A DNA stretch of 64,000 nt from Lachnospiraceae bacterium 3-1 (lineage in GTDB: Bacteria; Bacillota; Clostridia; Lachnospirales; Lachnospiraceae): the NCBI GenBank assembly GCA_000403255.2, contig KE159571.1, positions 468,111-532,110 of the forward strand, read 5' to 3'. Below the pieces are notes generated by a model, which did no database searches, was not told the DNA's origin, and saw only the letters and a list, made by a program, of their open reading frames with translations. The translations under genes and the position numbers were made by a program. Positions 8,333-16,122 of this stretch are shown piece by piece. The first letter of the stretch is position 1; each line of letters opens with the position of its first letter.

Positions 8333-9823
8333 AGTGTGTGAAACTTTTTCTGTAAATAGCTAATAACAGCAAGGTCTTCTATGGTAAAATATAAATCATA
8401 GGAGGCCTTTTATTATGGCAAGAAGAGAAAAGAAACCTGTACACAAAGTAGTAATGACAGAAGGAAAGCGAAACATCATTCAGCAACTTCTTCAGGAGTA
8501 TGATATTGAAACCGCTGAAGATATCCAGGATGCGCTTAAGGATCTGCTTGGCGGCACCATCAAAGAGATGATGGAAGCAGAAATGGATGATCATCTTGGT
8601 TACCAAAAATCTGAACGATCTGATAGCGATGATTACCGCAATGGATATAAATCAAAGCGTGTAAACAGCAGCTATGGCAGCATGGATATCGATGTTCCGT
8701 AGGATCGTAAATCAACATTTGAGCCACAGATTGTAAAGAAACGTCAGAAGGATATTTCTGATATCGATCAGAAGATTATTTCCATGTATGCAAAAGGAAT
8801 GACAACCCGGCAAATATCCGAAACCATCGAAGATATCTACGGTTTTGAGACATCAGAAGGCTTTATTTCAGACGTTACAGATAAAATTCTGCCTCAGATC
8901 GAAGACTGGCAAAATCGACCGCTGGATGAGGTATATCCGATCCTCTATATAGATGCCATCCATTATTCCGTACGCGATAATGGAGTGATCAGAAAGCTGG
9001 CTGCCTACGTCATTCTTGGCATCAACACAGAAGGAAAAAAAGAGGTTCTTTCAATCACTGTCGGTGATAATGAAAGTTCAAAGTACTGGCTGTCTGTTCT
9101 GAATGAGCTGAAGAATCGTGGTGCAAAGGATATCCTGATTATCTGCGCTGACGGTCTTAGTGGCATTAAAGAGGCAATTGCCGCTGCATTTCCAAAAACA
9201 GAGTATCAGAGATGTATTGTACATCAGGTAAGAAACACGTTAAAATATGTTCCGGATAAGGACAGAAAAGCGTTCGCTTCCGACCTAAAAACGATTTACC
9301 ATGCTTCCGATGAAGAGAAAGCTAGACTGGCTCTGGATCGAGTTACTGAAAAATGGACCGCAAAATACCCAAATTCCATGAAACGCTGGTATGATAACTG
9401 GGATGCAATAACACCGATTTTTAACTTCTCACCGGATGTCAGAAAGGTTATTTACACGACAAATGCTATCGAAAGTCTGAATTCTACCTACCGTAAGCTC
9501 AACCGTCAGAGAAGCGTATTTCCAAGTGATACAGCGCTCCTGAAAGCCCTGTATCTGGCAACTTTCGAAGCCACTAAAAAATGGACTATGAGCATTCGGA
9601 ACTGGGGACAGGTCTACGGTGAACTCAGCATTATGTATGAGGGACGACTCCCAGAATAACAGAATCTGTATGCATGATGAGAAGGACGTTTTTGACGTCC
9701 GCTCTTGACATGTCTGAAATCATGTCGTATATATAAAACAAGAGCTGGAAGCTCCAATTTAGCGCTTCCAGCTCAATCATTATCATAGAAGATTATTATT
9801 TACAGACTTTTCTTCATAGTCTC
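8333..9823 (+). mobile_element. IS256-family insertion sequence with 9-bp target duplication
   Basis: A transposase gene between imperfect ~26-bp inverted ends, both carrying TCTGTAAATA internally (left 8349-8358, inverted on the right). The element is flanked by direct copies of GCACAAAGG at 8324-8332 and 9824-9832. An 8-9 bp duplication is what IS256 elements make. The insertion lies between the lacI-type gene and the promoter of the sugar operon, so it may have separated or altered their co-transcription. Confidence 0.85.
8415..9659 (+). pseudogene. IS256-family (mutator-type) transposase, interrupted by TAG
   Basis: The frame runs from ATG 8415 to TAA 9659 with one in-frame TAG at 8700-8702, between MDIDVP and DRKSTFEPQIV; relatives have Gln there, so CAG to TAG is likely. 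All catalytic residues are present: Asp in LYIDAIHYSV, Asp in IICADGLSG, and Glu in YTTNAIESLNSTYRKLNRQR. The N-terminal part has the IS256 features KDLLGGTIKEMMEAEMDDHL and DYRNGYKSK. Unless the amber codon is read through, the copy is dead, though an intact copy elsewhere could still move it. Confidence 0.9.
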
Positions 9824-9922
9824 GCACAAAGGGGAAAATTCTTTTTGCTAGTGATTTTTAATAAAAATTCAAGATGATTTTTGGATATAGTAACGAATCT
9901 GTGAATAAACTGCATTTTTATG

Positions 9923-9951
9923 TTGCAATATAGTTACGCATAGTGTATATT
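9923..9951 (+). promoter_or_regulatory. sigma-A promoter of the sugar operon
   Basis: TTGCAA (9923-9928) and TATATT (9946-9951) with a 17-bp spacer. It lies ~90 bp downstream of the IS256 right end and 121 bp before the binding-protein start. The palindromic operator begins eight bases after the -10, around the expected transcription start, which suits repression. Confidence 0.75.
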
Positions 9952-9958
9952 ACAGATA

Positions 9959-10054
9959 TGGAACAGTTCCACAAACGATGTGGACAGTTCCGTGGCACAA
10001 AACGAGGCATCCATAGATGAAAAATTTTTTTTGATCAGATATGGAACAGTTTCA
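9959..10054. promoter_or_regulatory. palindromic operator-like sites of the sugar operon
   Basis: TGGAACAGTTCCA (9959-9971) is a perfect 13-bp palindrome with a central A. A near copy, TGGAACAGTTTCA, is at 10042-10054, both inside a longer shared string (AGATATGGAACAGT...CACAAA). A partial third site, TGGACAGTTCC, is at 9981-9991. The first covers the start of transcription and the second abuts the ribosome-binding site. Duplicate palindromes suggest looping or cooperative binding by the LacI-family protein encoded upstream; binding is inferred. Confidence 0.6.
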
Positions 10055-10072
10055 CAAAAGGGAGGAATATAT

Positions 10073-11410
10073 ATGAAAGCAAAGAAGTTAGTAGCAGTTG
10101 GAATGACAGTGCTAATGCTTGGGGGATTATTTGTGGGATGCGGAAATTCTGCAGATACCTCGACAGAAGCAAACAGTGGAGAAAATGTAAAGATTACAAT
10201 TTTCCAGAGTAAGATTGAGGCAAATGAAGGATACAAGAAATTAATTGCAGCATATGAAAAGAATCATCCAAATGTAGAAATTAATCTTGAAGCTGTCACA
10301 GGAAATGATTTTGGCGCATCAATGAAAGCAAAGATGCAGTCGGATCCACCGACTATTTTTTCTGTAGGTGGTTTTTCGGACATGAAAGATTACGGAGATG
10401 TTATTGAAGATGTTTCTGATCTGGATATTATGCAGCACGCATTAGAAGGAACAACGGATACTTTTACAAAAGACGGAAAAGTATATGCCGTTCCGTTATA
10501 CATGGAAGGTTATGGATTCGTTATTAATAAGCAGATGTTTGAGGATGCTGGAGTTTCTGTAGATTCTATGATGAATTTCGAAGGCATGAAGACCGGATTT
10601 GATACTTTGAAAAAGAAAATCGATAATGGTGAGATGAAGGATAAATATCCGAATCTGGAAGCTGTTATGGAATACCCGACAAAGGAGTTATGGATTGCAG
10701 GAGACCATGACGCTAATGTTGCTTTAACACATGACTTTAAGACTCCGAATGAAGCATATGCGGCAGATTCGCTTCCGGGAACCGGCTTGGAAGACTATAA
10801 GAAAATGGTTGATTTTCAGGCCAGTTATACAACCAATGCCAACAATACGGCAAATCTTAATTCTGTAGACTACACAACATCATTAGAGGGTGGACTTGCC
10901 ATTGAACGTGTTGCATGTATCAAGCAGGGAAACTGGGTAGCTCCAGCAGTAGAGACAACGGATCCGGAAGTCCTTCAAAAATTGGATATGTTACCATATT
11001 CTGTTCCGGGATATTCAGATGGCAAGTATTTTGTAGGTGTATCAGGATATTGGGCAATTCATAGCAAGGCAACCGATGCACAGAAAGCTGTTGCAAAAGA
11101 CTTCATCAATTGGATGTTCAGCGATCCGGAAGCACAGAAAATTGTTGTGAATGATTGTAAGTTTATTCCTCCATATGATAATTTTGATGGAATAAAAGCA
11201 TCCGATCCACTTTCACAGAGAATTATGGATGCAAATAATTCCGGAAATACCATGAACGGATGGGTATACAGTGGAGCTCCAAATACATGGTCTCAGCAGG
11301 TGGCTGGTGTAGAAGTACAGAAATATCTTGCCGGAGAAGCTGATTGGGATGAGGTTACAAAGACCTGTATCGAGCAGTGGAGTAAGTTAAGAAAACAACA
11401 GAACAACTAG
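10073..11410 (+). CDS. extracellular sugar-binding lipoprotein of an ABC transporter
   Basis: Captures an oligosaccharide outside the membrane and hands it to the two permeases encoded next. The signal peptide MKAKKLVAVGMTVLMLGG ends in the lipobox LFVGC, so Cys ~23 is lipidated. The mature protein has the family-1 solute-binding fold: ITIFQSKIEANEGYKKLIAA, MQSDPPTIFSVGGF, YAVPLYMEGYGFVINKQMF, GLAIERVACIKQGNWVAP, and GVSGYWAIHSKA. At 445 residues it is the usual size. The ATG at 10073 follows GGGAGG (10060-10065); the in-frame GTG at 9980 lies in the operator region and would destroy the signal peptide. The maltose/isomaltose type is inferred from the GH13 gene in the operon; specificity is unknown. 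Confidence 0.92.
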   Translation: MKAKKLVAVGMTVLMLGGLFVGCGNSADTSTEANSGENVKITIFQSKIEANEGYKKLIAAYEKNHPNVEINLEAVTGNDFGASMKAKMQSDPPTIFSVGGFSDMKDYGDVIEDVSDLDIMQHALEGTTDTFTKDGKVYAVPLYMEGYGFVINKQMFEDAGVSVDSMMNFEGMKTGFDTLKKKIDNGEMKDKYPNLEAVMEYPTKELWIAGDHDANVALTHDFKTPNEAYAADSLPGTGLEDYKKMVDFQASYTTNANNTANLNSVDYTTSLEGGLAIERVACIKQGNWVAPAVETTDPEVLQKLDMLPYSVPGYSDGKYFVGVSGYWAIHSKATDAQKAVAKDFINWMFSDPEAQKIVVNDCKFIPPYDNFDGIKASDPLSQRIMDANNSGNTMNGWVYSGAPNTWSQQVAGVEVQKYLAGEADWDEVTKTCIEQWSKLRKQQNN

Positions 11411-11426
11411 TAAGAGTTAAAGAGGG

Positions 11427-11453
11427 TTCCGGGATAGAGCTTCTATCCCGGAA
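11427..11453 (+). promoter_or_regulatory. intercistronic hairpin between binding protein and permease genes
   Basis: A perfect 12-bp stem TTCCGGGATAGA / TCTATCCCGGAA with loop GCT, not followed by a T-run. Hairpins at this place commonly protect the 3' end of the binding-protein message, or partly terminate it, so that binding protein exceeds permease. Confidence 0.75.
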
Positions 11454-11503
11454 ATTCAAATAAGGGTAAAATCCTTTGTTTGGAAAGGACGGATAGAAGA
11501 AGT

Positions 11504-12373
11504 ATGAGAAAAAGTAAATTACGGTTTTGGGGCTTTTTGGCACCGTCATTAATTGCATTTTGTATTGTTGTAATCATACCTACATGTATTGGATTTTTCT
11601 ATTCCCTTACAAACTGGAATGGAATTGTAGGCTCGGACGTTAAGTTTGTAGGTTTTCAAAATTTTATTGACATTTTTACGAGAGATGACTCATTTGTACA
11701 TGCTTTTTTATTTACTGCGCTTTTTTCGGTGTGCGCAGTTGTATTGGTAAACCTTGTTGGCTTTGGTCTGGCGTTGTTAGTGACACAGAAATTTAGAGGC
11801 GCAACGCTGTTACGTGGAATTTTCTTTATGCCAAATATGATAGGCGGATTATTGCTTGGATTTACTTGGCAGTTTATTTTTATATCGATTTTTGAAGCTT
11901 TTTCAAAAAAGACGGGAATTGCAGCCTTTAGCGGATGGCTGTCGAATACGGAAACCGGATTTATAGGATTGTTGATTTTGACTGTGTGGCAGATGTCGGG
12001 ATATATGATGATCGTATATATTGCGCAGATTCAGCAGATACCGGAATCGGTTAAGGAGGCAGCAAGAATTGATGGAGCAAATTCATGGCAGCTCATGAGA
12101 TATATCATCCTTCCGTTGATGATGCCTGCGTTTACAATCGGATTATTCTTATCTATTTCGAGTTCATTTAAAATGTTTGATCAAAATTTAGCTTTGACAC
12201 AAGGTGGACCATACAAATCAACAGAAATGATTGCGTTAAACATTTACAATTCTGCCTTTGGAGCAAATGAATTTGGTTTTGCACAGGCAAAGGCAATCGT
12301 TTTTCTGATTATTGTGGCAGGAATCGGAATTACGCAGTTGGTTATAACAAAGCGCAAGGAGGTTGAAATGTAA
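11504..12373 (+). CDS. sugar ABC transporter permease (MalF/UgpA type)
   Basis: First of two membrane subunits. Six membrane helices are evident, starting LRFWGFLAPSLIAFCIVVII and including VCAVVLVNLVGFGLALLVT and FIGLLILTVWQMSGYMMIVY. The cytoplasmic EAA loop that docks the ATPase is present (VKEAARIDGANSWQLMRYI, then LPLM). About 289 residues. The ATG at 11504 is preferred over an in-frame TTG at 11480, since AGAAGA is closer and the protein then begins MRKSKLRF as relatives do. It overlaps the next gene (TAATG). No ATPase gene is in the operon, so a shared MsmK-type ATPase elsewhere is expected. Confidence 0.92.
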   Translation: MRKSKLRFWGFLAPSLIAFCIVVIIPTCIGFFYSLTNWNGIVGSDVKFVGFQNFIDIFTRDDSFVHAFLFTALFSVCAVVLVNLVGFGLALLVTQKFRGATLLRGIFFMPNMIGGLLLGFTWQFIFISIFEAFSKKTGIAAFSGWLSNTETGFIGLLILTVWQMSGYMMIVYIAQIQQIPESVKEAARIDGANSWQLMRYIILPLMMPAFTIGLFLSISSSFKMFDQNLALTQGGPYKSTEMIALNIYNSAFGANEFGFAQAKAIVFLIIVAGIGITQLVITKRKEVEM

Positions 12374-13188
12374 TGAAGAAAAAAATCGCTTATGGAGTAA
12401 CAGGACTTATTCTTGGATGCATTTTTTTGTTTCCGATTTATATTTTGATTATGAATTCGTTTAAGACGACCAAGGGGATTTTTACAGATGTGTTGGGATT
12501 TCCGGCGAAAGAAACATTTACACTTGAAAACTATAAGAATGCGTTTCAAGAACTGGATTACATAAGATCTTTTATGAATTCGCTGCTTATCACGGTAGTG
12601 ACAGCGGTTCTGGTGCTGTTGATATCGGCTATGGCGGCCTGGGTATTTGTACGTTATAAAACCAAAGCAAGTAAGATTATTTTTTTGATATTTGCCGGTT
12701 CTATGTTGATTCCATTTCAGTGTGTCATGCTTCCATTGGTTGGATTTGCAAGCAAAATCGGTTTGCTGTCTCGTGGTGGCTTGATCTTTATGTATATGGG
12801 CTTTCAAACAAGTATGGCAATCATAATGTTTCATGGGTTCATAAAAAATATTCCGGAGGAATTGGAGGAAGCCGCTACAATTGACGGGTGTGGTTCAATA
12901 CGTCTGTTTATTTCGATCGTGCTTCCTTTGATGAGAACGATTATAGTCACGGTTGCAGTTATTAATGTTATGGGAACATGGAATGACTTCTTATTACCAT
13001 CGCTGATTATTAATAAACAGGGCTTACAGACGTTGCCTTTAAAAACATATCTGTTCTTTGGACAATTTGCAAAACGTTGGGATTTGGCTTCTGCCGGATT
13101 GGTTATGTGCATGGCTCCTATTATTATCTTTTATTTGTTTAGTCAAAAATACATTGTAAAAGGTATTACAGAAGGGGCAATAAAGTAA
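12373..13188 (+). CDS. sugar ABC transporter permease (MalG/UgpE type)
   Basis: Second membrane subunit, 271 residues and six helices (YGVTGLILGCIFLFPIYILI, LLITVVTAVLVLLISAMAAW, IIFLIFAGSMLIPFQCVMLP). The EAA loop is EELEEAATIDGCGSIRLFIS followed by IVLPLM. Family features include YKTKASKIIFLIF and NVMGTWNDFLLP. Its start overlaps the stop of the preceding permease gene, implying coupled translation and a one-to-one heterodimer. The TM pore passes the sugar delivered by the lipoprotein; ATP hydrolysis must come from a subunit not encoded here. Confidence 0.92.
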   Translation: MKKKIAYGVTGLILGCIFLFPIYILIMNSFKTTKGIFTDVLGFPAKETFTLENYKNAFQELDYIRSFMNSLLITVVTAVLVLLISAMAAWVFVRYKTKASKIIFLIFAGSMLIPFQCVMLPLVGFASKIGLLSRGGLIFMYMGFQTSMAIIMFHGFIKNIPEELEEAATIDGCGSIRLFISIVLPLMRTIIVTVAVINVMGTWNDFLLPSLIINKQGLQTLPLKTYLFFGQFAKRWDLASAGLVMCMAPIIIFYLFSQKYIVKGITEGAIK

Positions 13189-13204
13189 GGTGAGGAATTT
13201 GTGA

Positions 13205-14830
13205 ATGAAAAACAATTGGTGGAAAGAGTCCGTAGTGTATCAGATTTATCCGCAAAGTTTTATGGATAGCAACGGAGATGGAATCGGAGATTTTAACGGA
13301 ATTATCCGGAAACTTGATTATCTCCAAAATCTAGGCGTAGATGTATTATGGATATGCCCGATGTACGCTTCTCCACTTGTGGATAATGGATATGATATAT
13401 CGGATTATTACAAGGTAAATCCAATCTTTGGAACAAACGAGGATATGGAGCATTTAATAGAGGAGGCTCAAAAAAGAAAGATTAAAATCATATTGGATCT
13501 GGTGGTCAATCATTGCTCGGATCAGCATGAATGGTTCCAGAAGGCAATGAAGGATCCTAATTGTGAGGAAGCGTCTTATTTTTACTTCCGAACAACGGAG
13601 AATGATAAAGAACCGAATAACTGGCGATCCAATTTTGGCGGATCCGTATGGTCGAGATTACCGGATGACAGATGGTATTATCATACGTTTGCGAAGGAAC
13701 AGCCGGATCTGAACTGGGAATGCAAAGAGCTGCGTCAAAAAATTTATGAGATGATAAATTGGTGGTTGGAAAAAGGAATCGCCGGTTTTCGTATCGATGC
13801 AATTACCTTTATCAAAAAAGACTTAAGTTTTGCCAGTCGTCCTACGAATGATGGGGAACGATATCCGGTTGAAAAACTTACGGATTATAAGGGAATCGGA
13901 ACATTCCTTGATGAGATGAAAGAGCAGTGCTTTGATAAATATAACTGTATGACAGTTGCCGAAGCACCGGGGGTTGACGATGCTGCTTTTGAACGGTATG
14001 CCGGAAAGAATGGTTACTTTTCCATGATTTTCGATTTTGGATGGGAAAATATGGAAGGGGAAAATGATAAATCAAGCATTCATGCGGTAGAACGGTGGAA
14101 GAAAAAAATGTTTACACATGTAGCGCATAATAGCGGAATCGGTTGGAGTGCTATCTTTTTAGAAAATCATGATCAGTCCAGATGCCTGAACAAATTTCTG
14201 GAAAGAGAAAATATTAGTTTCTATAGTGCATCGGCACTGGCGAGTATCTATTTCTTTTTATATGGAACGCCTTTTATATATCAGGGACAGGAAATTGGTA
14301 TGACCAATGTTAAGTGGAAGAATATTAATGATATGGATGATATAAGGGCGAAAAGAACCTATGAGGAAGCGGTCGGACAGGGCAAGGATCCGGATGAAGT
14401 ACTTGCATACTTTTCAGAGTTAGGAAGAGATAATGCAAGAACGCCGATGCAGTGGGATGACTCGGAAAATGGAGGATTTACGTGTGGAAAGCCATGGATT
14501 AAATGCAATGATAATTATAGAACAATCAATGCACAGAGTGAGGTGAATGATCCGGATTCATTGTACAATTATTATAAGCGTTTGATTCAGTGTTACCATG
14601 ACCATGCAGATATTGTGAGACAGGCGGAGTTTCGCCCGATGTACGAAGAATATCCGGGATTATTTGCATATGAAAGAGAAGTAAACGGCAAAGGTTTATT
14701 GGTGATCGTGAATTTTACAAATGAAAAGCTGATGTTTCAAAAAATTGATCAAAAATGTGTATTGTGCAATTATCATGAAACGGAGTCCGAATGGTTGCAA
14801 CCATATGAGGCGAGAATATACAGCAAATAA
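13205..14830 (+). CDS. GH13 alpha-glucosidase (oligo-1,6-glucosidase/maltase type)
   Basis: Hydrolyses terminal alpha-glucosidic bonds of imported oligosaccharides; no signal peptide, so cytoplasmic. 541 residues, full length. GH13 motifs: VVYQIYPQSFMDSNGDGIGD (15-residue region I and metal loop), DLVVNHCSD, GFRIDAITF with nucleophile Asp198, VAEAP with acid/base Glu253, and FLENHDQSR with Asp323. QPDLNWE is typical of GH13 subfamilies 31/29. The residue after the nucleophile is Ala199, where alpha-1,6-specific enzymes have Val, so alpha-1,4 or mixed activity is more likely. It follows the permeases by 16 bp with GGTGAGGA as ribosome-binding site, and is the last gene of the operon. Confidence 0.93.
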   Translation: MKNNWWKESVVYQIYPQSFMDSNGDGIGDFNGIIRKLDYLQNLGVDVLWICPMYASPLVDNGYDISDYYKVNPIFGTNEDMEHLIEEAQKRKIKIILDLVVNHCSDQHEWFQKAMKDPNCEEASYFYFRTTENDKEPNNWRSNFGGSVWSRLPDDRWYYHTFAKEQPDLNWECKELRQKIYEMINWWLEKGIAGFRIDAITFIKKDLSFASRPTNDGERYPVEKLTDYKGIGTFLDEMKEQCFDKYNCMTVAEAPGVDDAAFERYAGKNGYFSMIFDFGWENMEGENDKSSIHAVERWKKKMFTHVAHNSGIGWSAIFLENHDQSRCLNKFLERENISFYSASALASIYFFLYGTPFIYQGQEIGMTNVKWKNINDMDDIRAKRTYEEAVGQGKDPDEVLAYFSELGRDNARTPMQWDDSENGGFTCGKPWIKCNDNYRTINAQSEVNDPDSLYNYYKRLIQCYHDHADIVRQAEFRPMYEEYPGLFAYEREVNGKGLLVIVNFTNEKLMFQKIDQKCVLCNYHETESEWLQPYEARIYSK

Positions 14831-14908
14831 AAAATTCTATGTGTAAAAGAAAACATTTTGGCGTTAAATGAAATTGGACTGTCAGTCGATTAAACTTTTT
14901 ATAAATAC

Positions 14909-14952
14909 AGACCTCTCAGATACTGAAAAGTGTAATGGGAGGTCTTGTTTTT
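14909..14952 (+). terminator. terminator of the sugar operon
   Basis: Stem AGACCTC / GAGGTCT around a ~23-base loop, followed by TGTTTTTATT. It lies ~80 bp after the alpha-glucosidase stop. Confidence 0.7.
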
Positions 14953-15056
14953 ATTGTTTAAAATTTATTTTAGGTAGCCATACAGCAACGAAATTGCCTG
15001 TTGCATTACATGAATGCTTGTGCTACAATACAGCAACGTAAGAAAAGTGAATAGAA

Positions 15057-15163
15057 ATCTTCAGGGCAGGGTCAGATTCCCTACCGGTGGTATAGCCCAC
15101 GAGCCGTTAGGTATGATTCGGTGAGATTCCGAAGCCGACAGTATAGTCTGGATGAAAGAAGAT
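15057..15163 (+). ncRNA. FMN riboswitch (RFN element), orphaned
   Basis: Carries the conserved RFN strings in order: CTTCAGGGCAGG, GATTCCCTACCGG, AGCCCACGAGCC, GATTCGGTGAGATTCCG, AAGCCGACAGT and AGTCTGGATGAAAGAAG. The closing P1 helix is ATCTTC (15057-15062) with GAAGAT (15158-15163). FMN binding normally turns off riboflavin synthesis or a RibU/ImpX-type transporter. Here a terminator-like hairpin with T6 follows, but no riboflavin gene does; the next sequence is a palindromic element, a 58-codon ORF and then minus-strand genes. The regulated gene has been lost. Confidence 0.95.
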
Positions 15164-15206
15164 GAATATAGACTGCGTATATTGGATGACGTGTAGATTT
15201 TCGTTG

Positions 15207-15241
15207 CTCTGGATTGTTTGATACATTCCGGGAGTTTTTTG
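15207..15241 (+). terminator. expression-platform terminator of the FMN riboswitch
   Basis: Stem CTCTGGA / TCCGGGAG with mismatches, then TTTTTT at 15235-15240, 44 bases after the aptamer. This arrangement suits transcription attenuation when FMN is bound. Confidence 0.6.
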
Positions 15242-15284
15242 TGCCAATATTGTAGTCTGTATAAGTGATTATATGAATATGCCC

Positions 15285-15378
15285 TGAACCACCCCACATA
15301 TGAGCAAAATTAGCTGCGTAGCAGCGAGAAAGCACGAGTATTGTGCGGTTTTGCGAATTTGTGTGGTGGGGGTTCTGA
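15285..15378. repeat. palindromic element with three-way-junction fold
   Basis: Outer arms TGAACCACCCCACA and TGTGTGGTGGGGGTTC pair imperfectly. Inside them GCAAAA pairs with TTTTGC, and within that lie two small hairpins: GCTGC-GTA-GCAGC and GCAC-GAGTATT-GTGC. The nested layout suggests a folded RNA or a palindromic repetitive element rather than coding DNA. Confidence 0.55.
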
Positions 15379-15461
15379 ACCAATGTCACTTAGTTAAGCT
15401 TATCACGAATAGTAAAAATTGTACCTATATTTAAGAACAAGGATGTGATAATATTTCAAAG

Positions 15462-15638
15462 GTGTTCTTTAAGCATGGAAATTTAAAAATTATTACGCTT
15501 CCGGCCGGAGAAAATATTTATATGCTTTGGAAGAAACTCAAGGCGGATGATTTCGACACTAATATTATTGAGAAGCTCATACGGAGTATATTGATTGTGG
15601 GAATGCAAAAACGTTTATTTAGAATAAGCAAAGAATAA
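15462..15638 (+). CDS. small ORF of unknown function, possibly a remnant
   Basis: A GTG-initiated frame of 58 codons (FFKHGNLKIITLPAGENIYM, then LWKKLKADDFDTNIIEKLIR). The composition looks protein-like and the frame stays open a little upstream (GCDNISKV), but there is no convincing ribosome-binding site. I do not recognise the family. It may be the tail of the gene the FMN riboswitch once served or an unrelated fragment; nothing in it resembles a riboflavin transporter. Confidence 0.25.
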   Translation: MFFKHGNLKIITLPAGENIYMLWKKLKADDFDTNIIEKLIRSILIVGMQKRLFRISKE

Positions 15639-15647
15639 CGATTAATG

Positions 15648-15866
15648 TTAGTTTTTACCTAAAATTTTTTCTTTAAATTCATCAAATGTCTCAATAGTAG
15701 TGCTCTGGCTCTCGAGCAGCCGATGACTTCCGTCCGGTAGGAGTTCCCACGCATCAAATGTTTTTTCCGAATGATCATGGATGAACTGGATATATTTGCC
15801 GGATGGAGTGTGGTAGATATCCTTCTTACTTATCTGGTTTAAATCTTTGACCTCAGCATCGCTCAT
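15648..15866 (-). CDS. hypothetical small soluble protein (72 aa)
   Basis: Begins MSDAEVKDLNQISKKDIYHT and continues SGKYIQFIHDHSEKTFDAWE, then a C-terminal TIETFDEFKEKILGKN helix. GAGAGGA precedes the ATG by six bases, so it is probably translated. It is acidic, has no membrane segment, and resembles a compact beta-hairpin plus helix. I do not recognise a named family. It is the last gene of a minus-strand trio with two HTH regulators. Confidence 0.6.
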   Translation of the reverse strand: MSDAEVKDLNQISKKDIYHTPSGKYIQFIHDHSEKTFDAWELLPDGSHRLLESQSTTIETFDEFKEKILGKN

Positions 15867-15880
15867 TTTTATTTTCCTCT

Positions 15881-16096
15881 CTATACTGATTTTGTAGATT
15901 TATCAAGTGCAAATATTTCTTCGATCGGGACTCCGAAATAGTCGGACATCTCAAACATGAATTCTGCGGACGGACAGCATTCGCCCAGCTCAATGCGGCG
16001 GATAGTGCGCGGATCATATCCGGTGTCCAGGGCAAGCTGCTTTTGGGCGATTTTTCGCTGTGTCCGTATTCCCTTAAGATTAGTAATTATTTTCAT
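15881..16096 (-). CDS. XRE-family HTH regulator (71 aa)
   Basis: A single Cro/C1-type HTH domain: LKGIRTQRKIAQKQLALDTG, then YDPRTIRRIELGECCPSAEF, and FGVPIEEIFALDKS, the typical full-length small XRE layout. Likely dimerises through the C-terminal helix and represses a nearby promoter. It lies between the S24 repressor gene and the small hypothetical, on the same strand, and may form one transcript with them. Start placed at the ATG with a nearby AAAGAAGTGATTG purine-rich stretch. Confidence 0.8.
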   Translation of the reverse strand: MKIITNLKGIRTQRKIAQKQLALDTGYDPRTIRRIELGECCPSAEFMFEMSDYFGVPIEEIFALDKSTKSV

Positions 16097-16122
16097 TCAA
16101 TCACTTCTTTCATTATAATTCA

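Noticed and set aside
8415-9659. Two separate transposase genes in the IS256 element
   Set aside because: Both parts are in the same frame, split only by one TAG, and together give one full-length IS256 transposase.
9980-10072. Upstream GTG start for the sugar-binding lipoprotein
   Set aside because: It would place the operator repeats in coding sequence and bury the signal peptide; the ATG at 10073 has a strong ribosome-binding site.
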